A stretch of 64,000 bases of DNA from Chamaecyparis obtusa. Lineage: Eukaryota; Streptophyta; Pinopsida; Cupressales; Cupressaceae. Positions 37,673-48,827 of this stretch are shown piece after piece. Under the pieces are notes generated by a model that was not told the DNA's origin, ran no database searches, and saw nothing but the letters and a program-made list of their open reading frames with translations. The stretch lies in assembly GCA_027943335.1 (NCBI GenBank), contig BSBK01002931.1, positions 1-64,000 of the forward strand, written 5' to 3'. Each line of letters opens with the position of its first letter. Position 1 is the first letter of the stretch. Both the position numbers and the translations under genes were made by a program.

Positions 37673-38473
37673 TCAATAGTTGCAGCTCTCCAGACCCAAT
37701 CCATATAAGATATTTGTATAATTATCCATGGATATGTTGGGAAATCCCTCTTTCAATTTCATGCAAACAAAGCAAGTAAGTAGGCTATCAGACCCTACTT
37801 GGTGGCATGTTCCAATTCTCTCTACTTTAAGCAGCTCAACAACTTTGTTAAGACCTCCATACAGTCCATCACATAACCTGATCATATGCTTGACATCATA
37901 TACACTTGAGAAATACAATCTCATCAGACTCCAAAATCTCTCTTGTGTATAAGGAAGCTTGTTGCAAATCAGAAGTTTTAACAGATACCCAAAATCATAA
38001 GCACCATTAAAAATAACCCATTTGACATTCTCGTTCAAAACAATACGATATGAAAGGAGAAGCTCAACAAAACAATTTGAATGGATACCCAATTTGTTAT
38101 TTTTGGTGAAATCAATACCACTCTGTCTCAGCAGCTTGATTGAATTAGGGGCATGAATGTCTTGATCGGGGTTGAATTCCTTGAGAATGAATTGCCAAAC
38201 ACAGTGGCGACCTGTTCCATAGTTTGGCAGATTTCCTTTCTCGTCTGAGAAAGTGAGGCCCAATTGGATCAATTTGAGGTTGTCCACATTGGCTCTCATG
38301 GTGTGATAATTGAATCTCTCATTTGGATTTATCACAACTCCAGGAATTGTTGTATCCATGGCTACATATGAGTATTGAGCTACCACTTTTATGATCAGCT
38401 TAAATTCTTCATCCAAGTTATGTGCCCACACTTCCCTTATGCAAACTGAATCCCTCTTCACCTTAGTCATCAT
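37673..38473 (-). CDS. CAF1/POP2-like deadenylase, catalytic Glu replaced
   Basis: An uninterrupted 266-codon frame matching the whole length of plant CCR4-associated factor 1 (usually about 270-280 residues, often intronless). Visible landmarks: N-terminal IREVWAHNLDEEF (residues 12-24), the first exonuclease motif VAMDTTIPG (about 37-45), VDNLKLIQLGLTFSDEKGNLP (about 63-83), WQFILKEFNPDQD, LLRQSGIDF, the second motif FNGAYDFGYLLKLL and the third, CHQVGSDSLLT. CAF1 enzymes are DEDD ribonucleases of the CCR4-NOT complex that shorten mRNA poly(A) tails. Here DTEFPG, the normal first motif, reads DTTIPG, so one of the two acidic residues needed for metal binding is missing; the Asp residues of the other motifs remain. 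It could be a catalytically dead paralogue or a young intronless pseudogene with an open frame by chance. Confidence 0.85.
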   Translation of the reverse strand: MMTKVKRDSVCIREVWAHNLDEEFKLIIKVVAQYSYVAMDTTIPGVVINPNERFNYHTMRANVDNLKLIQLGLTFSDEKGNLPNYGTGRHCVWQFILKEFNPDQDIHAPNSIKLLRQSGIDFTKNNKLGIHSNCFVELLLSYRIVLNENVKWVIFNGAYDFGYLLKLLICNKLPYTQERFWSLMRLYFSSVYDVKHMIRLCDGLYGGLNKVVELLKVERIGTCHQVGSDSLLTCFVCMKLKEGFPNISMDNYTNILYGLGLESCNY

Positions 38474-38739
38474 GCACCAAATTCAAAGCTTAGAGATTTT
38501 GTTGAAATCTATTCTGAATGAAATTGAGGAACTTCTATGACACATTGGCACAAGAAATGCAAATGATTTATATAGGTTTTGGTAGGTTCTAATGTTTTTA
38601 GCATGTATATGTTTATAGATATTTCTATGCATGTGTTATTATTATGTTTGTGCATGTGGAGTATATGTTATTACTATCAGTCATTTATAGATGCTTGTTT
38701 ATTTGTTTAGAATGTTTGTGCATGTGAAGTATTTGTTAT
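38474..38739. other. Upstream region of the CAF1-like gene
   Basis: AT-rich, about 265 bp up to the copia insertion at 38740. It contains internal repeats (ttattactatcag, then atttatagatgcttg and tttgtttagaatg) that continue beyond the copia element at 43512-43690, showing that the element split one repetitive tract. Confidence 0.6.
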
Positions 38740-39240
38740 TGTTGGTGTAATTAAATATTCCTAATTACACTTTACTTAATCTTACTTAGTTTAATGCATT
38801 GCATAGTAGTTTGTGATTGAGACACCTAGGAGTGTGCACACCTCATTAAGCACATGGTGTAGGAGAAATTCCACTTTAGGTATGCTAGTTGTCATCACAT
38901 ACCTCTTTGTGTGTGAGATCCACTTTTCATGATCTTATCACATTATCATCCTAATCCCATTTCACATACTTTGTTACATAATGGAGGATGATCCACATTT
39001 GGTGGACATGTGATTACACCTAGCACAGGAGATAGCTTATTAGCTCTTGATCATTCTCTCATATTGCCTTTCCTATATAAGGAGGCCTATTATGTAATCA
39101 TTCATCAATCAATCAATCAATCATTCAAGGTGAATTCATTGGATCAATTCAATATCCATCTTTGCATTCATATCGTCTCGTGTGCTTTTCTTTAACCTCT
39201 AGATCCTTGGTTCAATCTTTTCTATTTAAAAATTCTTACA
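38740..39240 (+). repeat. 5' LTR of copia element
   Basis: 501 bp, TG...CA. A TATA-like tcctatataaggagg lies at about 39068, and cttctttaacc-type sequence near the end. A short imperfect repeat caatcaatcaatcaat lies at about 39106. Confidence 0.95.
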
Positions 39241-40781
39241 TGGTATCAGAGTCATTGGAGTGTTTTTTATTAGCCGATTTGAAGAGATCTTGATGCAAGC
39301 TTTGAAGGTCCAAACCTCAGATCTGGAAATCAGTGTGCGATAGAGGTGTCTTGGAGTAGATCTGACCTCAGCATTGCATCCAGGAGACTATTTTGATTAA
39401 AATTGACTATAAAGTCGCCTATACTTGGCAAAAGTCCAAATCGAGGCAATTTTTTTTTGCAAATCAGACCGTACAGCCCGATCTGCACCTCTACGGTACA
39501 ATTTTCAAATTTTTTTTTTTTTTTAATCCTATTAATATGTCTCATAATTTTTTTATGCAAAATAATTGTACATGGGCCTGGTATGTGCCCTTCAATTTTT
39601 GCGTACTTCAGAGTGTACTCTATCGTTATATGGGCATCCGTAAGTGCAAAGCTATCAATCAAATTGCATAGGGACTCGAACTTTATGCCATAGTAGAACC
39701 CGAGCCTCCACTTTCCTTTGGTTTATCATACAAGCATTGGGACATTTAAAGGGCTGAAAAGTTCATTCCGCATCAATGTGGGACTAAAAGTCCCGCTGAG
39801 AAGACCTGTCACTTGAGCAGTCCTTCCCACTCCTCTGCCCGAAACACGCCACCGGCCTGCGCGCCACTCCTCTGCTTGAAACATACCACCGGCTTCCATA
39901 CCACTCCTATCAGTTGCCATGTGGGCCTCCTATCAGCCCCACCACCCGCTCCATCAGCTGCCATGTGAAAGCTCCACATCAGACTGGACCACCACCACGC
40001 AGACGATTGGACCATTACCACTGCCCCACACGAGACAATCAAGGCCACCACCTCAGACTGCCAGCACCGAACTAGAGGTCACCATGTGGCACAAGACCAT
40101 TTCATCATCTGTACACACCATGTCAGCTATACAACCTGACACATCAGCACCACGTCAATCAAAGCAGTCCATTTTTTGTTGAAGTCATCGATTGACAAGC
40201 CCAAAATTGATGACCATTTAGCCATCAAAACAGGGCAAAATTGGGCTTTTTTGATGGCCATACAACTGTTAAATTTAACCTAGTATATCATTGACGTCAG
40301 AAGGGTTTGAAAATTCCTAGCCTTCACCATTGGAGTTTTCATTTTGACAGTCCAACTTCAGAGGGCCATAACTCGCTCATTTTTGCTCCTTTTTTTGAGA
40401 AATTTCTTTTGAAATTGGGTAGAATTTCCTAAAGAATCTAGTGGTGGTATTATTTTTGTGATTTGGTTTCTTGGTTTGTCAGAAATTGCAGATTTTTTTG
40501 ACTGTTCCTGTTTGTTCCTAATTTTTGCAACTTCGAGGGCTTTGTTTAGGCACATACGGTAATATTTTAAGGTGAATTTTTTTTTGAAAGTGCATGATTT
40601 TTTGTCTAATTTCTAGATCTACTATCAGATTTATGTGATTTTGGGTGGACATATCACTTTCAAAAATAGGTCATTTTGAGGCTATATTTGCACTTGGTTA
40701 ATCCTTGGATTTCAATTTTCTAATTTGCATCAGTCATTTGAAGGAGTTATCAGTAGTTATTAGTCATTATTTGGTTGCAAT
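39241..40781 (+). other. Copia leader, 1.5 kb untranslated
   Basis: Begins with the primer-binding site (39241-39252). A GC-rich block at about 39820-40130, rich in ccacc and catcagc phrases, contrasts with the AT-rich remainder. No long plus-strand frame is open. The leader is unusually long for a copia element. Confidence 0.7.
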
Positions 40782-41639
40782 ATGGATAATTCAAAGGTTA
40801 AAATCCTCACTCCATATAACTACCATGAATGGAAAGTATCTTTAAGTAATCATTTGTTGAGTATTGGATTGCTTAGAATGACTCTTGGGCAGGATCAAGA
40901 ACCTCAAATAGGTGTTGCAAAAAGGAAAAAATGGTTTAATCGTAGGGATAAAGTACTTGGCTCTCTTAGATCATCCATCTCTCGTGACTTACACTTTCAT
41001 ATTGCATTTTGCACACATCCTCGTGATGCTTGGGTCATATTGGAAGGACACTTTGGTAAACCTGATAGAATGAGAAAATTCATATTAGAGAATGAGCTCA
41101 TAGGTCTCAATCCTAGTGGTTTTGACAATATTCAAGATTTTTTCTCTAAGTTGAATTCTATTAGATTGGATCTTTCTTCATGTGGCATTGTTAAAGGGGA
41201 TGAACAATTGATCTTTTCTATTCTTTCCAAGCTTGGTCCTAATTATTCTATCTTTGTTTCTACATTCTATGCTACTATGGATGCTCTTGGTAGTGCATAC
41301 AAATTTCCCTCTCTTGATGAATTTATAGTGCAACTCACAAGGGAAAAAGCAAAGTTGGCACACATGGGTCAATTGAAGTCTTCCACACATCAAGCATTGA
41401 TTGCAAGTGAGTCTACATCAAAGGATTCTAATGGCAAAGGAAAGAAACAACATAAGGATCCTAAGCCTCATGACAAAGGTAATGAATCTTCTTCACTGGA
41501 TACTACTAAATCCAAGTCCTCTTCAAGAGAGGAATCATCTAGAAGAAAGAGAGATAAATGTGCATATTGTAAAATGTTAGGACATGATGAGCATAAGTGT
41601 TTTCAAAAGAAGATTGATGAGCTAACTCACATTATTTAG
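40782..41639 (+). CDS. Copia Gag (UBN2 type) with zinc knuckle
   Basis: 285 codons from MDNSKVKILTPYNYHEWKVSL. Order: N-terminal Gag domain of the UBN2/DUF4219 kind (residues about 8-110; YHEWKVSLSNHLLSIGL, AWVILEGHFGK), capsid-like helical part (about 110-195; EFIVQLTREKAKLAH), a basic Ser/Lys-rich linker (about 205-255) and one CCHC knuckle CAYCKMLGHDEHKC (about 262-275). Gag forms the virus-like particle and packages RNA. A TAG stop at 41637-41639 separates it from the next frame, which is in the same phase. In most copia elements Gag and Pol are one frame, so this TAG is probably a single substitution, perhaps of CAG. Confidence 0.9.
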   Translation: MDNSKVKILTPYNYHEWKVSLSNHLLSIGLLRMTLGQDQEPQIGVAKRKKWFNRRDKVLGSLRSSISRDLHFHIAFCTHPRDAWVILEGHFGKPDRMRKFILENELIGLNPSGFDNIQDFFSKLNSIRLDLSSCGIVKGDEQLIFSILSKLGPNYSIFVSTFYATMDALGSAYKFPSLDEFIVQLTREKAKLAHMGQLKSSTHQALIASESTSKDSNGKGKKQHKDPKPHDKGNESSSLDTTKSKSSSREESSRRKRDKCAYCKMLGHDEHKCFQKKIDELTHII

Positions 41640-41666
41640 AAACACAACATTAAGTTTCCCTCATCA

Positions 41667-42803
41667 ATGTCTACTCCTTCTTCTACACATTTGGCAGCTT
41701 CTACATCTCCATCATCATCCAATGATAAAGGTAAACGACAAGCACTCTTGGCTTCCACACATCCTGAGCAAGGTAAATGGCTTCTTGATTTAGGTGCATC
41801 ACATCATATGGCATCTTCTATGGATATGTTTTCTTCTATTGAGCCTTGTAATTCTCCTAATATTTTGATGGGTAACAACACATTCATGAGAGTTTGTGGG
41901 AAAGGTTCTATTCCTATGGGAGAGGGGACATTTAATGATGTTCTTTGTGTATCATCCTTGACCACTAATCTCCTTTCTATTTACCAAATTACACATGGGG
42001 CACAAGGTAAAATTGTTGAGTTCACTCCTGATTATGTCTACATTAGGGACATGGAGACAAGAGATGTCATAGCTATGGGAGTTGTTGATCATACATCACG
42101 CTTGTATTCTTTTTCAAATTTTGTTGATAATGATGATGATATTCATGATGTACCCATCCCTTTGCCAAGGGATAATTATGAGGATAATTTTGGGCACTTG
42201 AATCATTTTGTTGTTGAGACAAGTGTTGATCTTCCTTCTCCTCCACCTCCTGCTTCTTCAGACACGGGCTCTACTATTCAACAGGATGTTCATAGTGTTT
42301 CAGATCTTGCAGAATGTGATGACTACTTGGATGCATCTTCAACATTTGTTGATTCTCATGATGCAAATTTGGAAGACATACATGAGGGGGTTTCTCCTTC
42401 GCTTGATGATAGTTTCATCATAGCTGGGGACCCTTCTTCATCTTCTTTGGAGATTGGTGTACTTTATTCTTCTCCTTCTTCATTTGATTTGTCACATGAA
42501 GTGATAGATTCTTTGAGTTTGGAGATTCCTATTCAGTCTTCAAAGATTCATACATGGAGACCTACATCTTCTTCCTCATTCCATTTGCACAAGAATTGGC
42601 TTCTTTATCATTTGATGTATCTATTTCTTCCTAAGGGGAGACATGTTTCTTGTAAGCATTGGTTGATCTATTGTTTGCAGGTACTCTTCATCAACATGGG
42701 AGCTTCTACATTATGGGGGGGATATCATGTATGCAATTATCCTTCTTATGGGGGGATAATTCTTTGTATATACATGATGTATGCAGTTCTTGGGGGGTCT
42801 TGA
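41667..42803 (+). CDS. Copia Pol remnant: protease and GAG-pre-integrase, then truncation
   Basis: 378 codons in phase with Gag. The protease core is GKWLLDLGASHHM (residues 37-48), where the usual D-S-G-A active-site motif reads D-L-G-A; the catalytic Asp is kept. The GAG-pre-integrase-like segment follows (VLCVSSLTTNLLSIYQITHG, YIRDMETRDVIAMG, about 95-150). After about residue 160 the sequence becomes an Asp/Ser-rich tail with no integrase HHCC or DDE, no reverse transcriptase YVDD and no RNase H, and it ends in low-complexity hydrophobic sequence. Most of pol has been deleted and the junction filled with unrelated or rapidly evolving sequence. A complete copia polyprotein would be three to four times longer. 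Confidence 0.85.
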   Translation: MSTPSSTHLAASTSPSSSNDKGKRQALLASTHPEQGKWLLDLGASHHMASSMDMFSSIEPCNSPNILMGNNTFMRVCGKGSIPMGEGTFNDVLCVSSLTTNLLSIYQITHGAQGKIVEFTPDYVYIRDMETRDVIAMGVVDHTSRLYSFSNFVDNDDDIHDVPIPLPRDNYEDNFGHLNHFVVETSVDLPSPPPPASSDTGSTIQQDVHSVSDLAECDDYLDASSTFVDSHDANLEDIHEGVSPSLDDSFIIAGDPSSSSLEIGVLYSSPSSFDLSHEVIDSLSLEIPIQSSKIHTWRPTSSSSFHLHKNWLLYHLMYLFLPKGRHVSCKHWLIYCLQVLFINMGASTLWGGYHVCNYPSYGGIILCIYMMYAVLGGS

Positions 42804-43010
42804 GCACTCCATCCATCCATGCATCTTGTTTTCTTCTCTCTTTTTGGGGGAGGTTTTTTCCCATGAGGTTTTCCCTCTTTCTTTGCTTTATGAGAGTTAT
42901 GCATTTCATGTATTACATTTGTACATGGGTACCTAACATGGCCTAGTAGTCGGGACCCATCTTGCATTGTGAGTTTAAGTGCATTCCCCTAAGTTTCACT
43001 TAAGGGGGGC

Positions 43011-43511
43011 TGTTGGTGTAATTAAATATTCATAATTACACTTTACTTAATCTTACTTAGGTTAATGCATTGCATATTAGTTTGTGATTGAGATACCTAG
43101 GAGTGTGCACACCTCATTAAGCACATGGTGTAGGAGAAATTCCACTTTAGGTGTGATAGTTGTCATCACATACCTCTTTGTGTGTGAAATCCACCTTTCA
43201 TGCTCTTATCACATTATCATCCTAATCCCATTTCACATACTTTATTGCATAATAGAGGAAGATCCACATTTGGCGGACATGTGATTACACCTAGCATAGG
43301 AGATAGCTTATCAGCTCCTTATAATTCTCTCATATCGCCTTTCCTATATAAGGAGGCCTATTATGTAATCATTCATCAATCAATCAATCAATCATTCAAG
43401 ATAAATTCATTAGATTAATTCAATATCCATCTTTGCATTCACATCATCTCTTGTGCTTTTCTGTAACCTCTAGATCCTTGGTTCAATCTTTTCTATTTGC
43501 AAATTCTTATA
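43011..43511 (+). repeat. 3' LTR of copia element
   Basis: 501 bp, direct repeat of 38740-39240 with scattered substitutions; the final CA is TA here. It is preceded by the purine tract and followed by GTTAT. Confidence 0.95.
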
Positions 43512-44234
43512 GTTATTACTATCAGTTATTTATAGATACTTGCTTATTTGTTTAGAATGTTCATGTATGTGGAGTATTTGTTATTACTATCAGTTATTTA
43601 TAGATGCTTGCTTTTTTGTTTAGAATGTTTGTGTATGTGTCGACTATTTGTTATTTCTATCATTATTTATAGATGTTTTCTTATTTGTTTAGAATGTTCT
43701 TTAATTTATAGGGTTAGTCTATAGAAATGTGTTTATAAATTTTTAAATCTTGTTCATAATTTATTTTTAGATATTCAATTTTTTATTGATAAGTAGATTT
43801 TTAAGTAAGATGATATGTTTAAATCATTTATTATTTAATTTTTATAAAACAAAGTGTCTTTGGGAAGATATGATTGTGTTAAAATCTAGTTAAAATTTAT
43901 TTTAATAATAATAAGCTTATGTTAAATTTCAATTTGATCTTGTAGATTAAAAGTTTAGAAATTTATAAATCTTGAAAAATGAAAAATAAATAGAATTGAA
44001 CATGAAAATTGAATTAAAATTAATTTTTCTTTTATTGGCTAATTGAATTTTGTAACTAAAGGATTTGAAGGCTTTGGTTTGTTTGTTCATACTTTTAGGA
44101 TCTATATTTATAGATATACTATAGAGATATTCCATGCCATTTATAGTCTCTTTCTATAAACTTTATAAATGTTAATAAGTTATGTATAGGTGTTTTTAAA
44201 TCTCTATTCATATATGTGGTATTATATATTGCAT
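43512..44234. other. AT-rich tract, no gene
   Basis: Continuation of the sequence left of 38740. It contains three or four irregular repeats of the phrase ttatagatgcttgctt/tttgtttagaatg (43512-43700) and long A/T runs. Confidence 0.6.
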
Positions 44235-45425
44235 TTATTTAATTTTATTTTTAGTTCATTTAATCAAATTATTGTAGATAATTATTTTTTAAAAAAAATC
44301 TATAATTTATTATTAGTTTTTATTTTAAATGATTTAAAAATGCTATTTTTTCTTTATTTATTGATTCTAATGAGTAGAAAATTCAAATTTACTATAAAAA
44401 AAAGAAATTATACAACATTTATAAGAACCATTGAAAATGAGAGAGGTGGAGAAATTTAAACAAAATCAAAATAAATCCTAAGAAAATTTTATTATTTTTA
44501 GTTAATAATTTTTTATTTTTAAAAAAATAATTAAGGGGCCACAACCGTAATATTTGAATTAGTATAAGTTTAAAAACTACATGAAGTTCAAACTATAAAT
44601 CTTAAAATAAGGAAGCTTAAACTGGAGGACAATCAAAACCAAAATGGAGCATCTACTTAGCTCTAGACTAAGACTATATGTATCTATGCAGCACATAGAA
44701 CACACCAAATTTATGCAAAGCAAAAGGCATGGTGGCTAAGTTTTATTTGTATTGGCTTAGTCTAACTGAGATGATGAGAATTCATCATCTTCAACATCCT
44801 CTATTGGGATTCCATCTCCCTCTTCCTCATCCTTCTCTACAACATCAACATTCTCCTTCGCCGCACCTTCTAACTCTGCATCCTCTTCCTCATCGACAAC
44901 CTCATCTTCTTGTGTGTCTACATCTACCTCATATAAGGTCTCCTTGCATAAAATTATTATATTGGAAACTTCCTATAGTGATATTATCTATTTAGTATAT
45001 GTGCCAACTACCAACACCTGTTCTTGACAAGGTAAAAATTAATATACATGATCTCCCTGCATGAAATTCTTGTATTGGCAACTTCCTATTTTGATATTGT
45101 TTATTTAGTAGATGTGTCATCTACACCTTGGCTCACCAATTCATCTACCAAGTAGTTTCCTTCTCTGTATATATGATTAATTATAATCTACTCAAATATG
45201 TTAATCAATGACAAGATCTCCTCAAGAATAAAGTGTAGCTTTTGGTTTGGTGTAGCCTTGGATTTGACAGCATTCACCACTATCGTGGAATCCCCTTTAA
45301 TATCTATCTTAGCCAAATTCAATTCTGAGCATAAGCATAATCCTCCTAATAGGGCTTTGAATTCCACCATGTTATTTATTTCCAAAGGTATAGATAGTCT
45401 AGATAAAATCCTACCTTGGCTTGAA
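44235..45425 (-). mobile_element. LINE copy C, strongly 5'-truncated
   Basis: Minus strand. 45385-45188 is the RNase H segment (EINNMVEFKALLGGLCLCSELN, IDIKGDSTIVVN), followed by HIYREGN, typical of the end of that domain. An acidic tail then reads open to a stop (TQEDEVVDEEEDAELEG... to about 44765), and an AT-rich 3' untranslated region follows to about 44235. Similarity to copies A and B stops at about 45422. In this copy the acidic C-terminal tail is best preserved. Confidence 0.75.
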
Positions 45426-46594
45426 GATTTTTTAATTCAATTATTGTGAATAGGCATGAAATGTGATTAAAAGTGTAATGCTACAATGAGAAGTTGTAAC
45501 CTGACTGCAGGAGATCTTGTCTAATGCTGGAAGCATATAGAAGGCATGTGAATTGTTTGACATAATGAACCATTGTCAAAGGGGCCTTATATTTCTTGCT
45601 TATAACATTTTTGAATTGTTATAGTACACAACTTGCTAGTTTTATTGACCTTGTGTGTTCTTGGTTCTATAGTTAAATGAGATATGAAGGTAATCAAAGA
45701 TGATTTTTATAATGTAGTGGTTTTTTGGAAACCTTTTTTTATTTTCTTTTATTTGTCATGGTTTTATTTGTATATAATTAATGTTAAAATAGTTGTTCAA
45801 ATCATATATTTGAAAAAATGATAATATTTGTGGCATTTTATATGGGAGCTTTAGGAAGGGGTTATGGACATCCATCAATGCATAATGCATAGAGGAATTT
45901 TTTCAAATGTTGTGGATACAACTATCAAACTATTATGGCCCAATTTTATTGTTGTGGATGTATATAACATGAAAAAAATCTACAATTCTATGAAAATCAA
46001 AATAGGGTGCAAAGAATTGATTGTGAACTACATTTATTTTTCTTGTCTTTTCATATTTGTTCTCTATAGGTTAGCATATAGTGTGTTATTGCTACTAGTG
46101 CTCTTTTTATTTTGCCCAAAGAAATCTTTTCACCACTTAAATATAACGTAGCTAAAAATACATATATATGCCTAGTCAATAAGAATAGACGACTTAAAGT
46201 ATCTAGTTAGTAGGTAAGGATATAAGGATATGGTTGAGTCTTTTCTTAGGCAATGAATTTTTTTAGTAATACATTATTTTGGCTCTATTTTATAAATAGA
46301 TGCGTTGAATAAGGTGGGTTCTTCATTTGTGAAATAGAACTTCATTGCATGCTTTATAAAAGGATAATTTCAATAGTATATGCAATTAAAAACTACTAGG
46401 TGGTCCTAGGAAGCTCATGTAAATATTCTAAGATTATAAGCACTCATCTTTCTAATATCAAGCCTTTTGAAATTTCTAAAAATAGTGTTTGATTCGACTA
46501 CAGGGAGGTTATTTCCACTATTCTTTGTTCCACATGCATAATACTAAATGTAGCAATTGCATCAATGCTTAATGTCAATTTTTGTCAACCAAAG
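45426..46594 (+). other. Pre-insertion flank of the CACTA element; PPR-like scrap
   Basis: AT-rich with no long gene. At 45514-45576 a plus-strand reading gives ILSNAGSI, stop, KACELFDIMNH, which resembles one pentatricopeptide repeat (typically ...CGSIEKACELFDKM). The match covers only about 20 residues with a stop, so it is suggestive only. An isolated frame at 45864-46151 has no recognised relatives. Confidence 0.3.
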
Positions 46595-46597
46595 TAG

Positions 46598-46626
46598 CAC
46601 TAGTACACTTTGCACCTTTTTTTGAC
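46598..46626. repeat. Left terminal inverted repeat of CACTA
   Basis: Begins CACTAGTACA directly after target site TAG (46595-46597) and pairs imperfectly with 63425-63452. Confidence 0.88.
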
Positions 46627-47100
46627 GGAGTATTGGTCAAAGGTTCTACCCAAATGGGTCAAATACTCGACCAACTATTTGGTCACTATTTTTGCCATCG
46701 AAATATCGACATTTCTCTTTAAGCGTAGAATGGTCGACACCAATCTTGGTAAAATATGAGCCCAATCTTGGCTGAAAACAACATTACAAAGTGATGATAT
46801 ATTGGTCGAACATTCAACCAAGTCAGGTCAAAATATTTAGCCATTTTGACCACGATGCCAAACTGTCAATGGTTGTATTTCAACCAAAAGTCATCGCGCT
46901 TTAGACCAATATTGGTTGAAATATTTGGCAGCTCCGACCAGGATGCCAAACTCACGACGGTCATATTTTGACCAAATTTCATCACACTTTAGACCAATAT
47001 TGGTTGAAATATTTGGCGGCTCCAACCAGGATGCCAAACCCATGACACCACATTTCGACCATGGTTAGTCAAAATTTGGATGAAATATGGAATGCTTAAA
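46627..47100. repeat. Subterminal repeat region of CACTA, left
   Basis: Dense short motifs ttggtcaaa, ttgacca and ggttgaaatatttgg in both orientations, typical of transposase-binding subterminal regions of CACTA elements. Three copies of an exact 88-bp period can be anchored on gatgccaaac at 46854, 46942 and 47030. Related motifs occur at the other end (tagtcaaaattttgacta palindrome near 63333). Confidence 0.8.
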
Positions 47101-47110
47101 AAAACATTTA

Positions 47111-47175
47111 AAGATAAATATCCAGACTAATCACCAACGACATCCTGATTGGTGATTAGTCTAGATATTTATCTT
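47111..47175. repeat. 27-bp inverted repeat, 11-base loop
   Basis: Arms 47111-47137 and 47149-47175 are complementary with a single mismatch. It lies at the border between the subterminal repeats and the captured CDC48 fragment. It could be a relic of a miniature element, a transcription-stop hairpin or a rearrangement junction. Confidence 0.9.
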
Positions 47176-47367
47176 CAAGTGTCGACACTCTTTCTGCTGC
47201 TTGTTGCCAGTGGGTCCCCGCTTGTTCTGTTTTCCAAACTACTTTGGGCTCTAGCAATCCATCTGCTCTTCTCTACGTGAAACTGTGGGTTTTTTCATTT
47301 TGTTTGAACTATTTGAGAGATAGGCTCTAACTGGTGATGCATAATTGGTTTACATGTTTGCAATGTG

Positions 47368-48196
<829 letters not shown>

Positions 48197-48563
48197 GAAA
48201 CTTAGTACACAATTGTCATCTTAATGAAGTGACAAATGTGTTTTTTCTAGTAGGGACCTTCTGGTGACAAATAGCCAATGCTATTCAATTTGGCTTCAAC
48301 TTTTTCTTGTATGAGTTTTATTTGTTCATATGTTTGAAACTTTATTTAGTTTATCAACCCTTTAGCCGAGGACTTACTAACTTGTAAGTCTTTAGAGAAA
48401 TATTAACTATGGCAAGGAAATTTAGCTATGAAAATTTTTGCTCAAGTGGTAGATAATGCTACGAAAACCTTGCTTTTTAGAAAAAAAATCATGCTGGAAA
48501 ATATTATATACTAAATCAATTCTACAACAAAGAAAGTCTAGTTCAACTGTTAGGTATGGTGTG

Positions 48564-48827
48564 CATCCATTTTATGGAGATCTACTAAATGTTTTATATG
48601 ATAAAGATCACTACAAGTTGGCCCTTGGCCAGATCAATATTGCTCCCAATCTCATTGCCAAAGTGGCCAAAGACTATGTTAGGCTAATGAAATATGGGGA
48701 TTCTCTTTACTGCTGCAAATATTTGAAGGTTGCTGCACTTGTACGTATATGTACCATTGTTAAGAGAATTGGACCGAGTTTGGCTTACCTCAAATAGGTG
48801 AGGCAACATATGGTTATGTTCTTTTTT
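48564..48827 (+). pseudogene. NOG1: NOG1 N-terminal fragment
   Basis: The frame from 48456 reads, from about residue 37, [77 protein letters not shown], then TAG, then VRQHM. This is the conserved N-terminal helical domain of nucleolar GTP-binding protein 1, which acts in 60S ribosome assembly, just upstream of its GTPase domain; the GTP-binding motifs are not present. The stop replaces the Gln of LEQVRQHM. Sequence before residue 30 does not look like NOG1. Position within the CACTA element, 370 bp after the CDC48 fragment and in the same orientation, indicates a second captured host gene piece. Confidence 0.9.

Larger units (their letters stand above)
38740..43511 (+). mobile_element. Copia-type LTR retrotransposon lacking most of pol, 4772 bp
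   Basis: LTRs are 38740-39240 and 43011-43511, both 501 bp, starting TGTTGGTGTA. The left LTR ends TTCTTACA and the right ends TTCTTATA. Exact 5-bp target duplications GTTAT flank it (38735-38739 and 43512-43516). The primer-binding site TGGTATCAGAG at 39241 matches initiator-Met tRNA, and a purine tract TTAAGGGGGG (43000-43009) precedes the 3' LTR. The interior encodes Gag and the start of Pol (protease and pre-integrase) but no integrase, reverse transcriptase or RNase H, so the element depends on enzymes supplied in trans. Equal LTR lengths and an exact duplication suggest a younger insertion than the 9.14-kb element. Confidence 0.95.

Noticed and set aside
39726..40182. Genes in the GC-rich part of the copia leader
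   Set aside because: Short overlapping frames on both strands caused by higher GC; none continues or resembles a known protein.
42706..42967. Minus-strand Lys-rich frames at the copia 3' end
   Set aside because: They lie opposite the element's 3' region and have no homology; ordinary shadow frames.
45864..46151. 95-codon plus-strand frame as a host gene
   Set aside because: AT-biased composition, hydrophobic C-terminal half and no recognised motif or splice context.
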